A DNA stretch of 46,422 bases from a virus, in IMG/VR virus record IMGVR_UViG_3300008262_003053, positions 1 through 46,422 of that record. One strand, given 5' to 3'. Below are positions 40,254-46,422 of the stretch, piece by piece. Position 1 is the stretch's first letter; each line of letters starts with the position of its first letter. A program made the translations under genes and the position numbers. The notes beneath the pieces are model-generated. The model had not been told where the DNA came from. It did not search any database and saw only the letters and a list, made by a program, of their open reading frames with translations.

Positions 40254-42413
40254 TTAAACACCTTTCTGTGTGTCAATTAAATTCACGTAAGCGGCAACTT
40301 CATCGTTAGGAGCAGAACGCAAGAACTGCAACAACGGATATCGTTTGCTAATGGTTGCACATTCATCAACAAACTTTTGGACTTGTGCTTCTGGGCTAAA
40401 AGTTACACCTGGGGCGTAACGATTACACAGACGCTTTAAACTAGAATCACTGTAACGAATCTTTTCAAAACCCTTGAACTGTGTTACCAATTTAGTATAC
40501 GGGCTTGCAGCATTAGTTACACTATTCACAATATTAGCAGTATAACTGAGCAAGTTAAAATTGTCAACAGCCTGCAACACCAAACTCATAACAAGTTTGT
40601 TGTCAATTGGCTTGCTCAAAACAGCAGCAATATGGGTTTCAATATTAACCCAGTTCTTTTGAGTTCGAATAAACTCAATGTCGCCTTTACGTACACCATA
40701 AATGGTTTGCTTAATACCGTCCAAACCGCAGTCCTTCAAATCATTGTAGAACTGTTTAACGTCAGCCATACCGTGGTTGCTCTGTACTTCAAAGCCGCTC
40801 AACGGCAAGTAGTAGTAAGTTTGAGCGGCGTCAAAACTATCAGCTTTACCAGCATTACGCCAAACCATTTCACGTTCGCGGTAGTATCCGCCTGAGCCAC
40901 GTTCTGCTAAGATTAGGATAGTAACATTCTTACCCAAGCCAGAATCTTTACGATCCTTTTTTAACAATGCACTAGCCTGCAAAATTCGATCCTTAGGCGG
41001 ATTGCAAATTGCTTTGAAAAAGGCTTTGGTATTAATTGGCTTAGTTTTATCAACAGCCTCGATGACAAACACAGAAGCACTATTGTCAGGTTTGGTTTCG
41101 CGATAGTGAAACTTTGCACGTTCGGTAGCACCAACTTTAGTATCGTTGATGACGAACTGTACATTATGCTCTACAGAGATACCCCAGTAGTGAAGAATAT
41201 CGTATCCACCACCAACCTTTTGTTTATGGTCTGTTTCCTGCTTGCGATTAGGAAACGCCTTGGCATTTTTGCTGTAGTTAAAACCGCGAATGCTAATGTT
41301 ATATTTCTTAGCAAGGTCTTCGATACCTAACTTGAAAGTCATTGTGCCGCCGTAACGACTGTCATCAAATGTAGGTAGTTTAGTATCTGCTACATATTTT
41401 TTAATGGCAGTTGACCACAACCCATTGTGATATTTTTTATACAAGTGAATAGCACGGTCCCACAAGTTAGGAATAGCATCTGCTTCCTTGGCAATATGAA
41501 CAGCCAATTGTGCGTTAACATCTACCAACTTTTTACGGATACTTTCAATTGTTTGCGGAATGTAAGACAGGCCTTCACGCGATGCTTGGAAGTCCAATTC
41601 ACCAATAGCAAAGTGCATTTCCAAACCACAGTTCAACAAATTACGCAACTCACTAATTGATTGGTCAGCTTGTGGAATTTCAATAGGGTAAGCAATATTG
41701 CCCATGATAGCAACACTACGACGATTGCCATTTTGGTAGCTATGGACACCTGGGATGATGTCCTTAGTATCGTATTCAACATCACGGAATTGAAAGTCGC
41801 TGACTCCTGAAACTACAGGTCGGAGTTTAAAGTAAGTATAAACTTCACGAGCTTCTTGACGGAACTTGTCAAAGTCCCAACGGTCGTTGACTGCAAATTT
41901 AACCTCAACACCGCTAGGGTCAGTAGTGTCTTCTGACATCATCAAAGCGATACTTGGAACACCTTGGTCGTTAATAAAGGCAGTATAGATACCTTTCTTT
42001 CCATCCTTGACAGCAGTTACAGTGAAGTTATCAGTGTAAGAAAAAGGAGACTTAGAACCGAGGCCGAGAGCACCAATAAACTCATTGCTATTAGTTTTGG
42101 TAGACTCGAAATATGTAGTGTAGATGTTAGTAACTTGATCATGATTTAATCCTGTACCATAGTCTCGAATAGCAAACCACGGCTCTAGTTGGTTGGGAAG
42201 GTGTACATCAAAAGGAGTATCTTGTTTACCTGCGGCAGTATGGCTATCTACTGCATTACAAGACAGTTCACGCACGATTGCACGGATCTTGTTTGCATAC
42301 AATCCTGAACTCAAAATAGAGAATGCTTTAGCAGAGTTGCGAATACGGAATTCGCCAATTTGGCCAACGTTGCTTAAAACTGCTTCGTTCTGTGGTGCGC
42401 TGTTAATAATCAT
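40254..42413 (-). CDS. rIIA: RIIA-like GHKL ATPase
   Basis: This 719-residue protein carries a GHKL (Bergerat) nucleotide fold: N-box RELSCNAVDSH (Glu49, Asn53, Asp56), G1 RDYGTGL (Asp84, Gly86, Gly88) and G2 GALGLGSKSPFSY. Alignment by eye to T4 RIIA is good from ILSSGLYANKIRAIVREL through KSPFSYTDNFTVTA. Length is close to T4 RIIA (about 725). Shine-Dalgarno AAAGG precedes the ATG. A perfect sigma-70 promoter lies 42-70 nt upstream. RIIB follows directly. Confidence 0.9.
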   Translation of the reverse strand: MIINSAPQNEAVLSNVGQIGEFRIRNSAKAFSILSSGLYANKIRAIVRELSCNAVDSHTAAGKQDTPFDVHLPNQLEPWFAIRDYGTGLNHDQVTNIYTTYFESTKTNSNEFIGALGLGSKSPFSYTDNFTVTAVKDGKKGIYTAFINDQGVPSIALMMSEDTTDPSGVEVKFAVNDRWDFDKFRQEAREVYTYFKLRPVVSGVSDFQFRDVEYDTKDIIPGVHSYQNGNRRSVAIMGNIAYPIEIPQADQSISELRNLLNCGLEMHFAIGELDFQASREGLSYIPQTIESIRKKLVDVNAQLAVHIAKEADAIPNLWDRAIHLYKKYHNGLWSTAIKKYVADTKLPTFDDSRYGGTMTFKLGIEDLAKKYNISIRGFNYSKNAKAFPNRKQETDHKQKVGGGYDILHYWGISVEHNVQFVINDTKVGATERAKFHYRETKPDNSASVFVIEAVDKTKPINTKAFFKAICNPPKDRILQASALLKKDRKDSGLGKNVTILILAERGSGGYYREREMVWRNAGKADSFDAAQTYYYLPLSGFEVQSNHGMADVKQFYNDLKDCGLDGIKQTIYGVRKGDIEFIRTQKNWVNIETHIAAVLSKPIDNKLVMSLVLQAVDNFNLLSYTANIVNSVTNAASPYTKLVTQFKGFEKIRYSDSSLKRLCNRYAPGVTFSPEAQVQKFVDECATISKRYPLLQFLRSAPNDEVAAYVNLIDTQKGV

Positions 42414-42454
42414 TTGTAAGCCTTTCTGTGCCTAGTTGTTTACTGTATGTGTAT

Positions 42455-42483
42455 ATTATAGCAAACGAACCCAAGTCTGTCAA
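42455..42483 (-). promoter_or_regulatory. Sigma-70 promoter (consensus) for rIIA-rIIB
   Basis: On the minus strand, TTGACA (42483-42478), 17 nt and TATAAT (42460-42455): both hexamers are perfect. A further TTGACA copy lies 9 nt upstream. The predicted start is near 42448, 35 nt before the rIIA ATG. Confidence 0.85.
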
Positions 42484-42533
42484 CTGTCAATGAGTTCTTT
42501 TTTTGGCTGCATTGACAACAATTTGTCCAAAAA

Positions 42534-42555
42534 AATAGGGCCCAAAGGCCCTATT
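42534..42555 (-). terminator. Rho-independent terminator after AAA+ gene
   Basis: AATAGGGCC (42534-42542) and GGCCCTATT (42547-42555) form a 9-bp stem with loop CAAA; A-rich sequence gives a T tract on the minus strand. It begins at the base after the stop codon of the AAA+ gene. It separates that gene from the promoter of rIIA. Confidence 0.8.
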
Positions 42556-43635
42556 TTAGAAAGCGTCCCAGTAACGGTAGCTTTGTTCTTTGATTCTGGT
42601 AAGCACAAGGGTGTTACCATTTGATGCAACAAAAACATATTTGTTACCGTTGTCATCAATTTTCTTAAGTTGGTTTGGTTCAAACCGAATATTCGCCCAG
42701 TCCCAATCTTCGTCACCAGTTTCATCGTCTTTGTCAATGACTTTATAGTTCACACTCACTGACTTGTTAAGAGGATTACCTTGCCATTCTCTTTCGTCAA
42801 AATTGGTTTCAGACATCTCTTCACCGTTAATTAGTAGCTTAACCTTATAACGGCTTTCTTCTGAATACTCAGGTTTGGCATTAAGCATCAACATTGCCTC
42901 TTGTGGAGTTTCGTTGAAACGATTCATTTCTTCAACAAGAGCTTTGAGCATGTCAAAGTTAAATTGTCCAAACGTACCAGAAATACCGATAATCTTGTCG
43001 ATGTGTTCTTTGGCCCTAAGGTTGTCTTCACAATATTCACGAATGAACTCTGCTTCGAGTCCCTTGTACTCTAGGCTGTAGAAGATACGTCCTGGACGAT
43101 TCTTCATGTGTTGGTTTACACGCCACTTGTCGTTACAGGTAAGTACGAACAACTTTTTAGTTGGGTATACACCGTCAAGTAATGTTAGCATTGATTCTTG
43201 ATCATGCTCGTCATATACTTTTTCAAACTCGTCAAATACAACAATTACTGGTTGTTCGATGCTTTGAATAAAAGCATTAAACACTTCACCGCACCAAGGC
43301 TGATTAATTACAATAGTAGGAATACCATTGTCGTAACCTTTGAATGACAGCATTTTGGCCAGTAGAGTTTTACCTGAACCTTTTTCACCAGTAAGCATTA
43401 CACCGGTTGCTGCAGGACGATCGTTAAAGGCATACAGAATACGTTCAGCACGTTTCGCAGTATCGCCATAAATTTTACCTTGAATATTAAAAGGTTCAAT
43501 CTGTTCAAGAAACAGTTGTCCAGTCATCTCGTCCTTTTTAACAACATAGTTGCCAGCAGGAAGTGTTTCTCGAATATCAAGAGCTTCTTTTTTTGAAACA
43601 CGATAGGTGTTTCCGTTCTTTAGAAAATAAGTCAT
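42556..43635 (-). CDS. AAA+ ATPase
   Basis: This 359-residue protein has a Walker A GEKGSGKT (residues 83-90), a Walker B VIVVFDEFEKV (Asp135, Glu136) and a sensor-like LTCNDKW, with helical lid sequence after it. Residues 1-75 and the C-terminal 110 residues are not from the AAA core; the C-terminal part ends in a beta-rich YVFVASNGNTLVLTRI segment. The overall layout is like phage AAA ATPases of unknown client. It has its own promoter (43673-43701) and terminator, and it is a single-gene unit. Confidence 0.8.
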   Translation of the reverse strand: MTYFLKNGNTYRVSKKEALDIRETLPAGNYVVKKDEMTGQLFLEQIEPFNIQGKIYGDTAKRAERILYAFNDRPAATGVMLTGEKGSGKTLLAKMLSFKGYDNGIPTIVINQPWCGEVFNAFIQSIEQPVIVVFDEFEKVYDEHDQESMLTLLDGVYPTKKLFVLTCNDKWRVNQHMKNRPGRIFYSLEYKGLEAEFIREYCEDNLRAKEHIDKIIGISGTFGQFNFDMLKALVEEMNRFNETPQEAMLMLNAKPEYSEESRYKVKLLINGEEMSETNFDEREWQGNPLNKSVSVNYKVIDKDDETGDEDWDWANIRFEPNQLKKIDDNGNKYVFVASNGNTLVLTRIKEQSYRYWDAF

Positions 43636-43672
43636 TGTGAAAATCTTTCAATGTTTGTGTTTCTGTCCGTCT

Positions 43673-43701
43673 ATTATATAACAGACAAGCGGTTGTGTCA
43701 T
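43673..43701 (-). promoter_or_regulatory. Sigma-70-like promoter for AAA+ gene
   Basis: On the minus strand, ATGACA (43701-43696), 17 nt and TATAAT (43678-43673). The -10 is perfect and the -35 has one mismatch. Predicted start is about 30 nt before ATG 43635. Confidence 0.8.
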
Positions 43702-43710
43702 GTGCTTTGA

Positions 43711-44172
43711 TTAGACACGCCAAATTTCTTTGAAGCCTTCTTCGTTAGTAGGGTATTCAAAATTATCAATCATGCCTTGTACAACTTCCCAAGGAATGGG
43801 TTGACCAACGCGGTTGGCCAACCTTTCCTTTAATACTGCTATCTTAGGAGTTGGAAACACTACAGCAATATGCCAATAATCAGGAAGCATATTAAACTTA
43901 CGAGCACGACTTTTAACGGTAGTGCTAGTTTGATCCCAAAGTACATCACGTCCAGCTTCTCTAGCGGCAACAACTTCTTGCGCCATTAGGTCAACTGCTG
44001 TGGGCATGTAATCCTTAAAAACTTCTTCGTAAGTCTTACCTTGCTGTTTAGCATACTCGTGAACATGATGATCTGTGCTAACGTATTCCATTCCTTGGAT
44101 CCACTCTTGACTTCTAAGCCAAGTAGTTTTTCCTGCTGCAGGAACACCGATTAGTTGATAACACTTTGGCAT
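43711..44172 (-). CDS. P-loop kinase (polynucleotide-kinase-like)
   Basis: This 153-residue protein has a Walker A GVPAAGKTTW, a STDHHVHEYA segment and DVLWDQTSTTVKSRAR (a DxT/S.. lid-like block), with C-terminal VFPTPKIAVLKERLANRV. This order resembles the AAA_33 and polynucleotide-kinase-type small phosphotransferases of phages. Substrate (nucleic acid end or nucleotide) is not decided. Shine-Dalgarno AAGGAG precedes ATG 44172. Last gene of the operon from 45675. Confidence 0.7.
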   Translation of the reverse strand: MPKCYQLIGVPAAGKTTWLRSQEWIQGMEYVSTDHHVHEYAKQQGKTYEEVFKDYMPTAVDLMAQEVVAAREAGRDVLWDQTSTTVKSRARKFNMLPDYWHIAVVFPTPKIAVLKERLANRVGQPIPWEVVQGMIDNFEYPTNEEGFKEIWRV

Positions 44173-44180
44173 ACCACTCC

Positions 44181-44786
44181 TTACATTGTTGGGCCATTGC
44201 CATTTTTAAAACCTACTGAACCACCTTCTGCTTCGATGTTCTTGATAACATCTTCAAACAAAATAGGCGCAAAGTCTGGTGTTTGCTCAACGCAGACGCA
44301 ATGGTAACGAGGATCGTTTTCATCGCTATACAAAATTTCTCCTGTACGGACGTCAAAGCCACGCATCTTCTTTACACGATTTGCGTGTAAGTGTCCGTGA
44401 ATGTTTACACCAAAGCGGCCTAAACTTTCAGGGTGGACAGGAATGTGGCTTAAGATCATTCCATTCATAACGTGGTATGCACGTAATTCTCTAAAGTACT
44501 GCCTGTAGTCCTCGTCACGGAAGATGTCGTGGTTACCACGGATTAAGACTTTGTCACCGTTTAATCTACGCAACGTTCCTAACGCCTTGCGGTTAATAAC
44601 AACGTCACCTAAATGGTAGACCTTGTCAGTGGGCTTGACCCGTTCGTTCCAAGCCTTGATCATAGCTTCATCCATTTCGTCTGGATCGGTCCACGGTCTC
44701 AACTTTGTAACACCATCGTTACGTGTGAAGCGGCAAACACCAGCATGACCAAAGTGCGTGTCGCTAACTAAAAATACGCTAGGCAT
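44181..44786 (-). CDS. Metallophosphoesterase, phage type
   Basis: This 201-residue protein has the motifs SDTHFGH (DxH), YHLGDVV (GD), IRGNHDIF (GNHD), MILSHIPVHP and HGHLHANRV (GHxH). This is a calcineurin-like phosphoesterase of the short form, shorter than the left-block copy (284 residues) and with different insertions. Shine-Dalgarno AAGGAGGG precedes ATG 44786. It lies in an operon with a Cys-type phosphatase and a P-loop kinase, suggesting a shared role in phosphate-end processing or signalling. Confidence 0.85.
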   Translation of the reverse strand: MPSVFLVSDTHFGHAGVCRFTRNDGVTKLRPWTDPDEMDEAMIKAWNERVKPTDKVYHLGDVVINRKALGTLRRLNGDKVLIRGNHDIFRDEDYRQYFRELRAYHVMNGMILSHIPVHPESLGRFGVNIHGHLHANRVKKMRGFDVRTGEILYSDENDPRYHCVCVEQTPDFAPILFEDVIKNIEAEGGSVGFKNGNGPTM

Positions 44787-44800
44787 ATTGCCCTCCTTTC

Positions 44801-45268
44801 TTAAAAATCGTTTCTAAAAGTTCGCCAATCATCTATGTTCGGCTTTTCGTTTTCATCGTATGTCCACCCCAATGCTTTCATCATGCGATGCTTGACTAGC
44901 AAGTTAGGACTACGGAATCTTTCTGTATCCTGAAATCCCATCATCACACCTACTTCACAAACCGCACCCGACCTGCAAATACCTGCAAAGCAATGAACAA
45001 TAACATCCATGCGATTAGCTAAAGCATATTGCAAAAGACCCACAAGTTGATTTGCTTGGTCTTGACTACATTTCATTGCTTCCTCTAATACTTCATCCTT
45101 TTCCTCTACATCAAGAAATTCAAACTGATGAACTTCTTTGAATTGATGTTTTGGTTTAGGGAACCAACTTGCCGGATCAGCAATTTGGATCAACATACTA
45201 TTCTCACCTACTGCGACATGGAATCCTTTTGGAATATCATCTGCCGCACAATTTTGAATCCACGGCAT
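44801..45268 (-). CDS. Dual-specificity/tyrosine-type protein phosphatase-like protein
   Basis: In this 155-residue protein, IVHCFAGICRSGAV matches the HCx5R P-loop of Cys-dependent phosphatases (Cys93, Arg99). Preceding helical sequence and the small size fit the dual-specificity group. A candidate acid Asp lies in FLDVEEKD. It could dephosphorylate proteins or RNA 5' ends. Shine-Dalgarno AAAGGAGG precedes ATG 45268. Confidence 0.75.
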   Translation of the reverse strand: MPWIQNCAADDIPKGFHVAVGENSMLIQIADPASWFPKPKHQFKEVHQFEFLDVEEKDEVLEEAMKCSQDQANQLVGLLQYALANRMDVIVHCFAGICRSGAVCEVGVMMGFQDTERFRSPNLLVKHRMMKALGWTYDENEKPNIDDWRTFRNDF

Positions 45269-45278
45269 AATGCCTCCT

Positions 45279-45473
45279 TTAACATTCTATGTCAATGTTT
45301 CGACCTTTGTCCAAATCTAAACGAATATTTCTTGCTATTCGTTCTGCAACAATTTCATCAAGTTTTCGTTTTTCAATAAGTTTACGATAGTCGTCTTCAC
45401 GTTTTTCTTGTAAGCGGACTTGTTCTAAATTATATCTTTTTATTTGCGCTTGTTCTGATCTCGATATTTGCAT
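45279..45473 (-). CDS. Small charged helical protein
   Basis: This protein is 64 residues from ATG 45473, chosen because GGAG lies 8 nt upstream and the frame begins just after the preceding gene stop. The sequence (MQISRSEQAQIKRYNLEQ, then REDDYRKLIEKRKLDEIVAE) is a charged helix, likely a coiled coil. No family is recognised. Upstream ORF extension into the preceding gene (other frame) is rejected. Confidence 0.6.
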   Translation of the reverse strand: MQISRSEQAQIKRYNLEQVRLQEKREDDYRKLIEKRKLDEIVAERIARNIRLDLDKGRNIDIEC

Positions 45474-45474
45474 T

Positions 45475-45675
45475 TTAGATTCTCCGTTTTTTCCAAGTAT
45501 AGTCAGCACCATCTGGACACTTGCCGTCAATAACGCTGTCTGCACCAAACTTACCTACAAGTTCCATACCATTAATCTTAATAGTAACAAACTCGCCTAA
45601 CTCTTTTGCCCATGCCATTGCTAGGGCTAGTGTTTCAAATTCTTTTGTTTTTGTTTTGCTTTTTACTTCTATCAT
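45475..45675 (-). CDS. Small phage hypothetical protein
   Basis: This 66-residue protein is first in the operon 45675-43711. The sequence is EFETLALAMAWAKELGEFVT then IKINGMELVGKFGADSV, a basic-aliphatic mix, with no motif. The ATG lies about 7 nt below the -10 hexamer of the promoter at 45682-45710, so the transcript would have almost no leader. Confidence 0.55.
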   Translation of the reverse strand: MIEVKSKTKTKEFETLALAMAWAKELGEFVTIKINGMELVGKFGADSVIDGKCPDGADYTWKKRRI

Positions 45676-45681
45676 GTCATA

Positions 45682-45710
45682 ATTATAGCACCAAATTTTG
45701 GTTGCGTCAA
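45682..45710 (-). promoter_or_regulatory. Sigma-70-like promoter for phosphatase operon
   Basis: On the minus strand, TTGACG (45710-45705), 17 nt and TATAAT (45687-45682); the -10 is perfect. It drives the five-gene operon from 45675. The start would fall very near ATG 45675. Confidence 0.75.
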
Positions 45711-45720
45711 CTTAAAAAAA

Positions 45721-45738
45721 TAGGGCCCGAAGGCCCTA
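45721..45738 (-). terminator. Rho-independent terminator, GGGCC type
   Basis: TAGGGCC (45721-45727) and GGCCCTA (45732-45738) form a 7-bp stem with loop CGAA; the adjacent seven A residues give a T tract on the minus strand. It lies downstream of the VWA gene, after the hairpin at 45744-45767. Confidence 0.75.
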
Positions 45739-45743
45739 CCAAA

Positions 45744-45767
45744 AAGTGTTGTATGTTTACAACACTT
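45744..45767 (-). terminator. Rho-independent terminator, first of a tandem pair
   Basis: AAGTGTTGTA (45744-45753) and TACAACACTT (45758-45767) form a perfect 10-bp stem with loop TGTT, followed on the minus strand by TTT. It begins two bases after the stop codon of the VWA gene. Confidence 0.75.
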
Positions 45768-45769
45768 GT

Positions 45770-46422
45770 TTACAGGTCATAGCGTGGGACCATTACAGTC
45801 TTAAGCATTATACCTTCTGGAGTGAATTGATCCAAATCAGCGGCTAGCAAGCTAGTCATGATTGATGGACTAAATCCACTTACCAATGCAGCACCACTCT
45901 TGTCTGACTTAACAGGCACGTTGTCTGAACTGTTTAGGTTCCAGAAAACAATCTGTGGCATGCTGTAGCCAGCGGCTTCGAACTTACGTTCGATCATTTC
46001 CATTGCGCTGTCGTCGAAACGGGCGCATTGGTTGAACTGCATGTCTGACAAGATTAGCAACATCTTTGGCATGTCACTTGCTGGTACAGAGTTCTTAACT
46101 GCAACGCTTAGGATCTTGTCCATAGCGGCATGCAAGTTAGTGCTCATTTCCCAGTCGCTCTTAGACATTTGGGTTACCTTGTCAACAATGTTACCCTTTA
46201 GAGTAACAAGTTGTGGCTTGCTTGAGAAAGTCAAGAATGTGTCCTTGAACACGCCCTTGTTCTTGTCTGCTAAGTACAAGCCCAGGCTAACTGCAACGTC
46301 CAAACAACGCACTTGTGTGTTCTTACCTGCTGAGCAGGTCATAGAACCACTTACGTCAACTAGAGGTAGGATACTTGCGTCACCTACGTAGTTTGGCAGA
46401 GCGTCCCATTGTGCGATCACAT
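45770..46422 (-). CDS. DUF2828/DUF7788-type VWA-domain protein, N-terminus cut by window edge
   Basis: The 217 or so visible residues contain LPLVDVSGSMTCSAG (a VWA metal site, DxSxS), LLILSDMQFNQCARF, PQIVFWNLNSSDN and the tail GAALVSGFSPSIMTSLL, matching the DUF2828 (Ro60/TROVE-related) protein pattern. The frame runs off the right edge, so the N-terminal part is missing. DUF2828-type proteins have no settled function, but relatives bind RNA. The apparent ATG at 46420 is likely internal. The tandem terminators follow. Confidence 0.75.
   Translation of the reverse strand, partial: VIAQWDALPNYVGDASILPLVDVSGSMTCSAGKNTQVRCLDVAVSLGLYLADKNKGVFKDTFLTFSSKPQLVTLKGNIVDKVTQMSKSDWEMSTNLHAAMDKILSVAVKNSVPASDMPKMLLILSDMQFNQCARFDDSAMEMIERKFEAAGYSMPQIVFWNLNSSDNVPVKSDKSGAALVSGFSPSIMTSLLAADLDQFTPEGIMLKTVMVPRYDL

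Noticed and set aside
40252-40276. Start of the RIIB-like protein at 40276.
   Set aside because: It overlaps rIIA by 23 nt and lacks a well-placed Shine-Dalgarno; the ATG at 40252 follows AAAGGTG and matches the expected N-terminus.
1-46422. CRISPR array, insertion sequence or integrase.
   Set aside because: No spaced direct repeats, terminal inverted repeats or transposase/recombinase motifs were seen on either strand.

Overview
The window reads as a stretch of a large lytic tailed phage of the broad T4-like kind, probably infecting a Gram-negative aquatic bacterium. Both rII genes are present as neighbours (an RIIA GHKL ATPase and an RIIB-like protein). There is a tail-fibre-type protein with a tropism-determinant-like N-terminus, promoters resembling the T4 late element TATAAATA, near-consensus host sigma-70 promoters, and many small tightly packed genes. 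The Gram-negative host is inferred from several lipobox signal peptides and an LPP20-like lipoprotein. No insertion sequence, CRISPR array or integrase is visible.

Left block (1-8412, all on the minus strand): a compact run of small phage genes behind a sigma-70-like promoter at 8384-8412. The first product of that promoter is a tRNA-like RNA with an unusually long anticodon arm. Next come two HExxH proteins, an IF-1 homologue, an AbrB-like protein, a metallophosphoesterase, a WYL_2/DUF2693-like protein and several hypotheticals. A second, perfect TTGACA-17-TATAAT promoter at 1909-1937 drives a set of envelope proteins: two tiny lipoprotein or membrane genes, an LPP20-like lipoprotein, a PGDYG-like protein, a two-helix membrane protein and an SPFH/band-7 lipoprotein cut by the left edge.

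Central block (8440-38204, about 30 kb): the exceptional part. Seven operon heads, six of them in three divergent pairs, control a dense enzyme cassette. It encodes 11 radical SAM proteins, three of them with an N-terminal Cys-rich twitch-like domain, and eight HxD...H iron-oxygenase-like proteins. It also holds two kinase-fold-like proteins, a methyltransferase, two short-chain dehydrogenases, a GNAT, an SGNH hydrolase, an amidinotransferase, a PLP aminotransferase, a glycosyltransferase-like protein, an acyl-adenylate ligase, a flavin-dependent halogenase, a UDP-glucose-dehydrogenase-like protein and an epimerase. Many genes overlap by a few bases. The operon heads lack Shine-Dalgarno sites; instead a TAA(A/G)TA element sits 4-6 nt before the start codon, which predicts essentially leaderless late mRNAs. 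A three-gene radical SAM module occurs twice, in opposite orientation, converging at 16.5 kb. The chemistry suggests synthesis or tailoring of a surface glycan, peptide or small molecule late in infection, but the substrate is unknown.

Right block (38117-46422, minus strand): a tail-fibre-like gene with a late promoter and a leader, an RIIB-like gene that ends at a frameshift-like TTT TGA C, RIIA, an AAA+ ATPase, a five-gene operon (two small proteins, a Cys-dependent phosphatase, a metallophosphoesterase, a P-loop kinase) and a DUF2828/VWA protein cut by the right edge. This block uses good Shine-Dalgarno sites, sigma-70-like promoters with 17-nt spacers, and a family of near-identical GGGCC-stem terminators.
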